Positions 56,393 to 64,000 of a stretch of 64,000 bases of DNA are shown in pieces (within the stretch, counting starts at the first letter, position 1; each line of letters starts with the position of its first letter). Source of the stretch: Sediminibacter sp. Hel_I_10. GTDB taxonomy: Bacteria > Bacteroidota > Bacteroidia > Flavobacteriales > Flavobacteriaceae. The notes beneath the pieces were generated by a model. The model had not been told where the DNA came from. It ran no database searches and saw only the letters and a list, made by a program, of their open reading frames with translations. The stretch is taken from positions 2,108,001 through 2,172,000 of the forward strand of contig NZ_JHZX01000001.1 in NCBI RefSeq assembly GCF_000688335.1, read 5' to 3'. The position numbers and the translations under genes were made by a program.

Positions 56393-57271
56393 ATGCAAGA
56401 CCAAAGCAAGAAGTGGTTGTATCTCGTGATATTGGCGCTTATTTGGGGCAGTAGCTTCATTTTAATTAAGAAATCACTAATGGGTTTGTCCCCATTTCAA
56501 TTAGGAGCTTTGCGCACCATTATTACAGGTTTAATTCTATTTTCGGTAGGAGCAAGAAGTTTAAGGACTATTGAAAGATCCCGATGGAAATACGTCATTC
56601 TTTCTGGTTTTCTGGGCTCTTTTATCCCTGCCTTTTTATTTGCCATAGCAGAGACTGAAATAGATAGTGCGGTAACTTCTATTTTAAATTCTCTAGTTCC
56701 ATTAAATGCGATATTGTTAGGCTTTGCTATTTTTAAAATTGGTTTTACCAAGAGACAGATGGCAGGCGTGATCATTGGTTTTATAGGGACGAGTGTACTG
56801 GTATTTAGGGGTGCTGAAGTGAACCCTGAACAAAATTATCTTTATGCAGGATTTATAATTGTTTCTACCGTGATGTATGCCTTAAACGTGAACATCATTA
56901 AACGGTATTTGCAAGATGTAAAGCCCTTGGCAATTGCAACAGGAAATTATGTAGGTATTATATTGCCAGCAATTTTTGTGCTTTTATATTCTGATTTTTT
57001 TTCTTCGGAAACCTTTAATCATCCAGATTTTGAGATGTCCATGCTATATGTTGGTATTTTATCTTTGTTCGGGACAGCTATGGCCAAAGTGATTTTTAAT
57101 ACGCTCGTGCAAATTTCAACACCAGTATTTGCCTCTTCGGTGACTTATTTGATGCCAATTGTGGCTTTAAGTTGGGGCTTGTTGGATGGGGAAGACTTGG
57201 GTTGGTTACAATTATTGGCGAGTGCCATTATTCTGTTTGGAGTCTATTTGGCAAATAGGAAAAAACGATAA
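56393..57271 (+). CDS. EamA/DMT family transporter
   Basis: 292 residues from the ATG at 56393 (MQDQSKKWLYL); the ATG at 56339 adds 18 residues that fit a leader poorly. Ten hydrophobic segments in two homologous EamA halves (LALIWGSSFILIKKSL..., and IVSTVMYALNVNIIKRY...). Exports small molecules of unknown kind. Ends at a bidirectional terminator. Confidence 0.87.
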   Translation: MQDQSKKWLYLVILALIWGSSFILIKKSLMGLSPFQLGALRTIITGLILFSVGARSLRTIERSRWKYVILSGFLGSFIPAFLFAIAETEIDSAVTSILNSLVPLNAILLGFAIFKIGFTKRQMAGVIIGFIGTSVLVFRGAEVNPEQNYLYAGFIIVSTVMYALNVNIIKRYLQDVKPLAIATGNYVGIILPAIFVLLYSDFFSSETFNHPDFEMSMLYVGILSLFGTAMAKVIFNTLVQISTPVFASSVTYLMPIVALSWGLLDGEDLGWLQLLASAIILFGVYLANRKKR

Positions 57272-57274
57272 TAA

Positions 57275-57305
57275 AAAAATCCGAAGCACATGGCTTCGGA
57301 TTTTT
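57275..57305. terminator. bidirectional terminator between EamA and M16 genes
   Basis: AAAAATCCGAAGC and GCTTCGGATTTTT pair over 13 bp around a 5-base loop, serving both converging units. Confidence 0.9.
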
Positions 57306-57327
57306 CATTTCTTCTTTAATAATCGCT

Positions 57328-59376
57328 TTAGTTAAAGTCAGCGTCTGAAACACCTTCATTTACTTTAACTTCCTTGACTTTGAAATCAAATTTTTGAGGT
57401 CCTGCAATTTGAACCATACTAAAAGGAAATTTAATATCTCCTACAGTTTGATAATCAGAATACATTAAGGTAGATGATCCTTGAGGTGATGTTTCAACCT
57501 GCTTGATTTTTAAACCAGTGTCTACGCTGTAATACAAAGATTTGTTCTCTCCAACAGTTACTTTGTAGGCGTTTTCACCATCTACATTCTCTATTTTTTC
57601 TAAAGTTGCACCGCTTTCTACAAGACTCAATTCTGGAAACGGAGTAGCATCTACTTTTTGAGCTTCAATTTCTTCTGCTGTCATGTCTTTTCTTTGACCT
57701 TGCATCATCATATAACCAGACCCTCCATTAACAACAGTTTTCATAAAGGTTTGTCCCATAGCAGTGACTACTGTAGCAGATTGAGATTTATCTGTAGTTT
57801 TAACCTCTAAATTAAGCATCATTCCTGGTTGAAATTCAGCTTCTGCAGTAACATAAATTGAATTTACATTCTCTAGAGCATCTTTTCCTCCAACGGCTTT
57901 AATGTAAGCTTCCATTACTTTGGTAGCGTTCATATCTGCAGGCATTTCAATATCATAACTAGGCTTTTCTATTGGATTAGCATAGGCATCAAAATATTTG
58001 ATAGGAATTCCTGTTTTTTCTAAATTTCCTAAAACTTCACTTCCTTTACCAACAACAATAATACGTGCATTTTCAGTTTTGAAGTATGTGTTGGCAACAC
58101 GTTGTACATCATCTGCCGTTACAGCATTGATTTTCTGTAAATAGGTCGTGTAAAAATCACTTGGAAGATCATTTTGCTTAATATTTAACGCATATCTCGC
58201 AATGGTTTGTGGGCTTTCTAAAGCCAAAACAAAATCTCCTACATACTTCGCTTTTGCATTTTTAAGCATTTCTTGAGTTACAGGCTCCGTTTTGATACGT
58301 TTGAGTTCCTTTAAGGTTTCAACAACAGCACTATCGGTAACCATGTTTCTAACAGAAGCACCAGCCGTAAAACGAGAAGCATACTCATCTGTTCCAACAT
58401 TAGATCTTGCACCGTAAGTATAACCATGCTCTTCACGAAGGTTCATGTTTAAATAACTATTAAAACCACCGCCAAAAATCTTGTTAGCAATTAATACAGC
58501 ATGATAATCTGGATCTTTCATTTCAAGATCAACATTATTGGTCAAAGAAATATCAGATTGAACAGCATTGGGCATATCTACGAAATTGATTTGTGTGTAC
58601 TGTGCATTAGGAGCGGCTTCAGGTACCGAGTAATCTACCCCAACAGATTTTTCCCAATCTCCAAAATATTTTTCAATTTGAGGTTTGATCGTTTTGTAAT
58701 CTACATCACCAACAACAACTAAATATGCGTTATTAGGATTAAAATAGGTCTCGTAAAACAATACAGCATCACCAAAAGTGACATTGTTTACGGTTTCTTC
58801 TGTTGTAAACTCGCCGTAAGGGTGATTTTTACCATAAGCTAAAGCTCCTCCAACTCTGTTAGCAACAGCATCAACACTTTTTTCATTAGACTTTAAACCG
58901 TCAATTAATTTGGCTTTTTCTTTTTCAAATTCCTCCTCGATCAATAATGGGTTTTTAGCGGCATCTGCCATAAGCTCCATAATGCGCTCGGAGTATTTAG
59001 ATAATGCACTTGCAAAAGCACCGCTAGAACCAAAATTGATACTTGCGCCCAAAAAGTCTACTTCCTCGTTAAATTCATCTTTTGGTATGCTCTCTGTTCC
59101 GTTACCTAACATGGCACCTAACAAGCTTTCAACGCCGGCTTTTTTCCCTGTAGAAACAGGTTTGTTGTCAATATCCAATGAAAATGATACTCTCGGTAAT
59201 TTGTGGTTTTCTACAACCAATACCGTAAGACCATTATTTAATTTAAATTCTTTTGGTTTCTCTAAAGAGATTTTAGGAGCTGGTCCTGGTTCTGGCATTT
59301 TTGAACGGTCCACTTGTGCGAAAGCACCAACAGACATTAAAAATGCGATGATATATATTGATATTTTTAAATTCAT
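57328..59376 (-). CDS. M16 peptidase-like protein, catalytically inactive-type subunit
   Basis: 682 residues with a signal peptide and two M16 half-domains (about 30-460) ending in an extra C-terminal region (about 490-682) that looks like an outer-membrane lipoprotein-carrier type fold. The zinc motif HxxEH is missing: at the expected place the text reads GVESLLGAMLGNGT instead of GxxHFLEH. It is encoded 13 bases after the active M16 gene, so the pair probably forms a heterodimer in which this subunit binds substrate. Confidence 0.87.
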   Translation of the reverse strand: MNLKISIYIIAFLMSVGAFAQVDRSKMPEPGPAPKISLEKPKEFKLNNGLTVLVVENHKLPRVSFSLDIDNKPVSTGKKAGVESLLGAMLGNGTESIPKDEFNEEVDFLGASINFGSSGAFASALSKYSERIMELMADAAKNPLLIEEEFEKEKAKLIDGLKSNEKSVDAVANRVGGALAYGKNHPYGEFTTEETVNNVTFGDAVLFYETYFNPNNAYLVVVGDVDYKTIKPQIEKYFGDWEKSVGVDYSVPEAAPNAQYTQINFVDMPNAVQSDISLTNNVDLEMKDPDYHAVLIANKIFGGGFNSYLNMNLREEHGYTYGARSNVGTDEYASRFTAGASVRNMVTDSAVVETLKELKRIKTEPVTQEMLKNAKAKYVGDFVLALESPQTIARYALNIKQNDLPSDFYTTYLQKINAVTADDVQRVANTYFKTENARIIVVGKGSEVLGNLEKTGIPIKYFDAYANPIEKPSYDIEMPADMNATKVMEAYIKAVGGKDALENVNSIYVTAEAEFQPGMMLNLEVKTTDKSQSATVVTAMGQTFMKTVVNGGSGYMMMQGQRKDMTAEEIEAQKVDATPFPELSLVESGATLEKIENVDGENAYKVTVGENKSLYYSVDTGLKIKQVETSPQGSSTLMYSDYQTVGDIKFPFSMVQIAGPQKFDFKVKEVKVNEGVSDADFN

Positions 59377-59389
59377 CTTTTAATTTTTT

Positions 59390-60727
59390 TTAGTTTTCAG
59401 TTGTTTCTTTAGGCAAATACTTAAGCTCAACACGTTGGTTAGGGTTCAAATATTTTTTAACTACATCTTGAATCTCTTGTCTTGTGATTGATCTGTAAAT
59501 TTCAATTTCAGAATTAATCAAATTAACATCATCATAGAGCGTATAGTAGGTTGCAAGAGAACTTGCGATGCCTTGAATACTTGAGTTGGAGTTAACAAAT
59601 CTGTTTTCAAATTTGTTCTGAAGCTTTTGGTAATCGTTTTCTGAAATGAGCTCATTTTGCATTTTCACAATTTCCTCATCCATTTCAGCAAGTAACGTAT
59701 CTAAACTGGTATCTCCTAAAGGAAGACCAAGTAAGGCATAAATACTATAATCTTGTTGAGCAACATTAATAGCTCCTGCTTGAAGTGCCATTTTTTGCTC
59801 ATCAACCAATTTCTTATATAATTTTGATGATTTCCCATCGCTCAAATAGGCAGATACCATATTAAGAACATAAGAATCACGCTCCTTAAACCCTGGAGTT
59901 CTATAAGCTGCGATTATTGCAGGAATTTGAATGTTTGGGTCGTAATAGGTAGCATCGATAGTTTCTGTGATAGGCTCTTCAGTAGCGAAATCTCTAGTTG
60001 GCACGTTTCCTTTAGGGATGTCCTTAAAATATTTTTTGACTAGAGCCTTAGCATCTTTAGTGTTGATGTCTCCTGCTACGACTAAAGTGGCGTTGTTTGG
60101 TCCATACCATTTTTTGAAATAATTTTGGAACTCCTCTAATGTAGAGTCATCCAAGTCTTGCATCTCGCCAATATTTTTGTTTTTGTACGGGTGCTTTTGG
60201 AAGACATTATCACTCACGGCAAAAAGAAATTGTCCGTAAGGTGAATTGTCATATCGTAATCGTTTTTCTTCTTTGACCACTTCGTTTTGTGTATCTACAC
60301 CAACTTGATCAATCACTGGGTGAAGCATACGCTCAGATTCCATCCAAAGACCGAGTTCTAAATTATTTGAAGGAAATACTTCATAATAATAAGTTCTATC
60401 TAAAGATGTATTGGCATTATTGCTACCTCCATTAGAAGATACGATGGTAAACCATTCGCCTCTATCAATATTTTTGGTACCCTCAAATAACAGGTGTTCA
60501 AAAAAGTGAGCGAACCCGGTTCTAGGTGCTTCTGGGCTTCCTCCTAAATCTTTGCCCCCTACATCATACATCACACCAACAGTAACAACAGGTGCTGTCT
60601 TGTCTTGGTGGAGAATAACGTGAAGCCCGTTATCTAAATTAAATTCTTCAAATTCGACTTTTTGGGCGTTGGCAGCAAAGCCAAAACACAGCACCAAAGC
60701 AGCCAAAATACAAGTACATTTTTTCAT
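59390..60727 (-). CDS. M16 zinc metallopeptidase, catalytic subunit
   Basis: 445 residues: signal peptide (ILAALVLCFGFAANAQ), then an M16 domain with the intact inverted zinc motif HFFEH (GFAHFFEHLLFEGT, about residue 77) and the downstream glutamate region (NEVVKEEKRLRYDNSPYG). The second half-domain (about 180-445) has the family's R/Y stretch. It is translated just before the inactive partner. Likely a periplasmic peptide-degrading complex. Confidence 0.92.
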   Translation of the reverse strand: MKKCTCILAALVLCFGFAANAQKVEFEEFNLDNGLHVILHQDKTAPVVTVGVMYDVGGKDLGGSPEAPRTGFAHFFEHLLFEGTKNIDRGEWFTIVSSNGGSNNANTSLDRTYYYEVFPSNNLELGLWMESERMLHPVIDQVGVDTQNEVVKEEKRLRYDNSPYGQFLFAVSDNVFQKHPYKNKNIGEMQDLDDSTLEEFQNYFKKWYGPNNATLVVAGDINTKDAKALVKKYFKDIPKGNVPTRDFATEEPITETIDATYYDPNIQIPAIIAAYRTPGFKERDSYVLNMVSAYLSDGKSSKLYKKLVDEQKMALQAGAINVAQQDYSIYALLGLPLGDTSLDTLLAEMDEEIVKMQNELISENDYQKLQNKFENRFVNSNSSIQGIASSLATYYTLYDDVNLINSEIEIYRSITRQEIQDVVKKYLNPNQRVELKYLPKETTEN

Positions 60728-60941
60728 TTTTGTTTCTTTAAATTCAAATGTTAGTTTTTATCATTGGATAGATATGGACGAGTAAGTCTGTGAAGATTTA
60801 CAAATGTTACATCAATCTTCACAAAAATAGTTAAATGCCAGTAGTTTCAAGGAATTTGAATTGTAAAAAAATTCTTAAAATGAGTATTTACGGGTGTTTT
60901 TTTACGAATTTTAATTATATTCCAATAAAAAACCAACAATT

Positions 60942-61397
60942 ATGAATTCTACATTTAAAATATCCCTGAGGTATGGGTTGGCAATGACATTGTGCCTGAT
61001 TGCCTATTTTTTAATATTACGATTATTTGATCTTCATGAAAATCCTTGGCTGAGACTTTTTAACGGGGTCATCATGAGTTTAGGGGTCTATTACTCTATT
61101 AAATATTACAAGCTTTCTTCAAAAACAACATTTACTTATATCAATGGCATTAAAACAGGATTGATTTCTGGATTGATTGCCACGGTTTTGTTTACCATCT
61201 TTATGGCAATCTATATGTTTCATCTTGATGTCGAGTTTACACAAAAGCTCTTAGGAGATTGGTTTGAAGATTACGGTGTAGGCGCTAATATTTTAATTTT
61301 CATCATTTTTATAGAGGGTATGGCGTCTTCGGTTGTTCTCGCTCTTGGATTTATGCAGTTTTTTAAGAACAGTAATAATATTTCTCAAAAGGCGTAA
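60942..61397 (+). CDS. DUF4199 family membrane protein
   Basis: 151 residues with four hydrophobic helices, short loops and a conserved YxIKYYKLSSKTTFTYINGIKTGLISG-type middle region that resembles the DUF4199 family of Bacteroidota. No function is known. Lies upstream of rplU with its own promoter gap. Confidence 0.75.
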   Translation: MNSTFKISLRYGLAMTLCLIAYFLILRLFDLHENPWLRLFNGVIMSLGVYYSIKYYKLSSKTTFTYINGIKTGLISGLIATVLFTIFMAIYMFHLDVEFTQKLLGDWFEDYGVGANILIFIIFIEGMASSVVLALGFMQFFKNSNNISQKA

Positions 61398-61401
61398 AAC
61401 G

Positions 61402-61433
61402 TTTGTAGATTAATTAATTAGAATGTATATTTG
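61402..61433 (+). promoter_or_regulatory. Bacteroidota promoter of rplU-rpmA
   Basis: TTTG at 61402-61405 and TATATTTG at 61426-61433, separated by 20 bases, match the -33 TTTG / -7 TAnnTTTG consensus. The transcript start should lie near 61438-61440, leaving a leader of about 55 bases to the L21 start. Confidence 0.8.
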
Positions 61434-61495
61434 CACCCGCTTTCTGAGGAGATGGCGCGATTAAAAATTAACCTAATTAATAAAAACGTTACGCT

Positions 61496-62161
61496 ATGTA
61501 CGCAATTGTAGAGATAGCAGGGCATCAATTTAAAGTTGAAAAAGACCAAAAAGTTTTTGTTAACCGTTTAGCAACAGAAGAAGGTAAGACTGTCGATTTT
61601 GACAACGTACTTTTGATTGGTGATGGTGACAATGTAACTTTAGGCGCCCCAGCTATAGGCGGAGCACTTGTAGGTGCGAAAGTCTTAAGACACCTTAAAG
61701 GTGACAAAGTTATTGTTTTCAAAAAGAAAAGAAGAAAAGGTTACCGTGTGAAAAACGGTCACAGACAAGCCTTATCTGAAATTGTGATTGAAAGCATTGT
61801 AGCTTCAGGAGCAAAGCCAGCTAAAAAAGCTGAAAAAGCAACTCCTAAGAAGGAAGAGCCTAAAGCAGAAGCTAAAAAGGCAGCTCCAAAAAAAGCAGCA
61901 GGAAAAGCAGATGATTTGAAAAAAATCGAAGGTGCTGGACCAAAGGCCGCTGAAGCACTAGTAAGTGCAGGATTTGAGACTTTTGCCAAAATAGCAAAAG
62001 CTACTCCAGAAGAATTAAGTACTGTGTTATCTGAAGCAAGCTCTAGATTAGCGCATATCGTAACCGATACTTGGCCAAAACAAGCTAAATTAGCTGCTGA
62101 TGGCAAGTGGGACGAACTTAAAGAATTACAAGATAATTTAGACGGTGGTATTGAGAAGTAA
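61496..62161 (+). CDS. rplU: 50S ribosomal protein L21 with helix-hairpin-helix extension
   Basis: Residues 1-103 are a normal L21 (MYAIVEIAGHQFKVEKDQKVFVNRL ... KKKRRKGYRVKNGHRQ). A lysine/alanine-rich linker follows (about 105-135) and then a helix-hairpin-helix-like domain (DDLKKIEGAGPKAAEALVSAGFETFAKIAKATPEEL ... WDELKELQDNLDGG), giving 221 residues against about 103 for L21 alone. Such extended L21 is seen in Bacteroidota. The extension may contact rRNA or DNA, which is not established here. Confidence 0.92.
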   Translation: MYAIVEIAGHQFKVEKDQKVFVNRLATEEGKTVDFDNVLLIGDGDNVTLGAPAIGGALVGAKVLRHLKGDKVIVFKKKRRKGYRVKNGHRQALSEIVIESIVASGAKPAKKAEKATPKKEEPKAEAKKAAPKKAAGKADDLKKIEGAGPKAAEALVSAGFETFAKIAKATPEELSTVLSEASSRLAHIVTDTWPKQAKLAADGKWDELKELQDNLDGGIEK

Positions 62162-62203
62162 TTTTCAATAACACTTTATATTAACAAATAAAACCTTAAG
62201 ACA

Positions 62204-62464
62204 ATGGCTCATAAAAAAGGAGTAGGTAGTTCTAAAAACGGTAGAGAATCAGAATCAAAACGCTTAGGTGTTAAGATTTTTGGTGGTCAAGCTGCTGTTG
62301 CAGGAAACATTATCGTAAGACAAAGAGGCAATACACATCACCCAGGTGATAATGTATATGGTGGTAAAGACCATACGCTTCACGCAAAAATTGACGGTGT
62401 TGTAAAATTTACTAAGAAACAAGGAGGTAAATCTTTCGTTTCTGTAGATCCGTTTCAAGCGTAA
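62204..62464 (+). CDS. rpmA: 50S ribosomal protein L27
   Basis: 86 residues beginning [20 protein letters not shown], followed by [21 protein letters not shown]. The N-terminus starts directly with the mature sequence, without the cleaved extension known from Firmicutes. Follows rplU by 42 bases in the universal order. Confidence 0.96.
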   Translation: MAHKKGVGSSKNGRESESKRLGVKIFGGQAAVAGNIIVRQRGNTHHPGDNVYGGKDHTLHAKIDGVVKFTKKQGGKSFVSVDPFQA

Positions 62465-62485
62465 TTACAAGATCACATTGAAATT

Positions 62486-62518
62486 AAAAAACCCATTCTA
62501 ATTTAGAATGGGTTTTTT
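62486..62518 (+). terminator. rho-independent terminator after rpmA
   Basis: CCCATTCTAA and TTAGAATGGG form a 10-bp stem, with six A before and six T after. Confidence 0.88.
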
Positions 62519-62544
62519 GTTTTTATGCTCTGCTTCATTTATGA

Positions 62545-64000
62545 CTATATAATTTCCATCTTTTTCAATAAAAAGCTAGCATTCATATTATGGCAAATCC
62601 CCTTTTTAAATTTGTAATCAAAGTAGAGCTCATCGTTGGTGATTTCAGCATCAAAATAATAGTTCTCTACAACATCTAATACTTCGGAAATTTCACAAAG
62701 ACTTAAATCGTGAGTAGCAATAATGCCCGTTGCTTTTCTTGAGACCAATTTCTCTACAAATTTTCTTGAGCCAATGGCTTTGTCAGTACTATTGGTTCCT
62801 TTTAAAATTTCGTCTAGAATAATGAAATAAGATTCATTTTCTATGGCATCTACAATAAACTTTAAACGGGTCAATTCTGAAAAGAAATAACTGCTGTCAT
62901 CAGTAAGCGAATCTGTAGTGCGCATGCTGGTAATAAGCTTTATGGGATTGTAATTACTAGAGCTTGCACAAACAGGGAGTCCAACATTGGCCATAACAAT
63001 ATGAAGGGAAATGGTTCTCAAAAAGGTGCTTTTTCCGGCCATATTAGCGCCAGTAACAATAAAGAATTGCTGTCTCTTAATTTCCACATCACTAGTAATA
63101 CGTTTAGAGTGATCAAGAAGCGGATGTCCCAATTGCTTGGCGTCTATGGTAGTGCCATTGGATACAATTTTTGGGAACGAATGCTCTTGATGGTTAAACG
63201 CATAGGTGCCCAAGCTGTTGTAAGCATCAAAAAAGGATACCACTTCAAACCAATCTTCTACTTTATTTGCATAGCTACTGATCCACTGTTCAACTCGATA
63301 AGCATTTTTAAGGTCTGATAGTAAATAGCCATTTCCAAAAACAGCACCAATAAGATTGTTTCTATTATCTAAGGCGTCTAAACGTTTTGAAAATTCTGAA
63401 AAAATACTGGATGCTTTTTTGTTATAAGATTGAATGCGGTTTTGCTGCTCTTTAAGCCATTCAGAAGTAAACTTTTCGTTTTCTATTTGCAAGAGGAGTG
63501 TAGCATATTGTCTAAAAGTATCTTTTGCTTTATCTGAGTTAGCAGCTAACACGTTGATGCGCTTGACGTAGCGTGCGGTAACTGCAAAGCCAGCAAAAAT
63601 CCAATATCCAAAATAGGAAATGTCGATTATATTAAAAATGGCCAATAAGAGTAAGCTTACGGATACGGCAGTAAACACCCACGGCAACCAGAGCATTATA
63701 TTGGGAATGAAAGGTTTATGATTTTTAAGCCAACTAATAATAGGAGGTGCAGAAAATTCAGTCTTGATTTGATCTGCAGTGGCGCTGTAAAGTTGTGTCC
63801 ATTCTACTTTGTTAGACAGTTCAGCAATGGCATTTTGACGTTTTTTGATGTCCGACACATTGTTAGCCTTAAGAAGATCTGCCAATAGATGATGTCCTTC
63901 CGGCGTTTTTGTGCGATGAAGATATTGAAAGAAAGAGCCATTCCCAAAAAGATCAATATCTAAACTATAAAAGTGTTGCGGATCTTGAAAGTTCTCGCCT
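62545..64000 (-). CDS. MutS-related DNA-binding ATPase, 5' end outside window
   Basis: The frame runs open from the stop at 62545 to the window edge; a TTG at 63885 is only an internal codon, since GENFQDPQHFYSLDIDLFG-type text continues upstream. Two membrane-like helices lie in the middle (IMLWLPWVFTAVSVSLLLLAIF ...). The C-terminal ATPase is MutS-like: Walker A FIVTGANMAGKSTFLRTI, TDSLTDDSSYFFSEL, Walker B FIILDEILKGTNSTDK and the ATHDLSLCE switch. There is no mismatch-recognition domain in view, so the cellular role is unclear. Confidence 0.87.
   Translation of the reverse strand, partial: GENFQDPQHFYSLDIDLFGNGSFFQYLHRTKTPEGHHLLADLLKANNVSDIKKRQNAIAELSNKVEWTQLYSATADQIKTEFSAPPIISWLKNHKPFIPNIMLWLPWVFTAVSVSLLLLAIFNIIDISYFGYWIFAGFAVTARYVKRINVLAANSDKAKDTFRQYATLLLQIENEKFTSEWLKEQQNRIQSYNKKASSIFSEFSKRLDALDNRNNLIGAVFGNGYLLSDLKNAYRVEQWISSYANKVEDWFEVVSFFDAYNSLGTYAFNHQEHSFPKIVSNGTTIDAKQLGHPLLDHSKRITSDVEIKRQQFFIVTGANMAGKSTFLRTISLHIVMANVGLPVCASSSNYNPIKLITSMRTTDSLTDDSSYFFSELTRLKFIVDAIENESYFIILDEILKGTNSTDKAIGSRKFVEKLVSRKATGIIATHDLSLCEISEVLDVVENYYFDAEITNDELYFDYKFKKGICHNMNASFLLKKMEII

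Overview
The window looks like a chromosome segment of a marine-type flavobacterium (phylum Bacteroidota, family Flavobacteriaceae). The evidence is AT-rich DNA, promoters of the TAnnTTTG type, several secreted proteins with type IX secretion (T9SS) C-terminal sorting domains, a hybrid Reg_prop histidine kinase paired with a LytTR regulator, paired M16 peptidases, and an L21 protein carrying the Bacteroidota-type C-terminal helix-hairpin-helix extension. Most of the window is housekeeping. No CRISPR array, transposase, rRNA or conventional tRNA gene was seen.

Layout. 1-7.2 kb (mostly minus strand): end-truncated T9SS protein, ogt, CNNM/CBS transporter, Lrp/AsnC regulator, hemB, an outer-membrane DUF4421-like protein and hemF. 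7.6-12.9 kb (plus): SH3 protein, two-component pair, and a tiny sorted peptide of PID-CTERM type. 12.9-18.6 kb: ribE, then the classic pdxA-yceD-rpmF-fabH-accB-accC lipid cluster. 18.7-24.4 kb: lipoprotein, T9SS metalloprotease, FAD oxidoreductase, mtgA and a GreA/B-like protein.

24.5-31.0 kb is the most interesting part. It holds an RNA-repair-type locus: RtcB ligase, an SPFH/Band-7 (slipin) protein, about 1 kb of structured non-coding DNA with three linked tRNA-like modules, a TPR protein with a lysine-rich tail, and a divergent gene fusing a WYL regulator to a PhyH-type 2-oxoglutarate dioxygenase. A 9-base word, TTGCGCAGT, occurs in front of each transcription unit of this locus and suggests common control. 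The Band-7/RtcB/tRNA-like association has been described before from comparative genomics; the daisy-chained acceptor stems, the WYL-PhyH fusion and the shared putative operator are what I consider new or under-described.

31.0-37.4 kb is a lipid/polyketide cluster: FAD reductase, methyltransferase, type III PKS, FabI-like reductase, dehydratase, ketosynthase, ACP and phosphopantetheinyl transferase, all on one strand and mostly overlapping. It looks like a dedicated acyl-chain builder feeding a type III PKS. 37.4-48.2 kb (minus): ABC ATPase, a T9SS FG-GAP protein with a diheme cytochrome lipoprotein, prolyl oligopeptidase, asd, mscL, alr and tdk. 48.3-57.3 kb: mixed housekeeping genes, including rsmI, a flavoprotein disulfide reductase, a UDG-like protein, OsmC, dinB, CYTH and EamA, plus a zinc-ribbon membrane gene broken by a 19-bp tandem duplication. 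57.3-64 kb: inactive/active M16 pair, DUF4199 protein, rplU-rpmA, and a MutS-like gene running off the end of the window.
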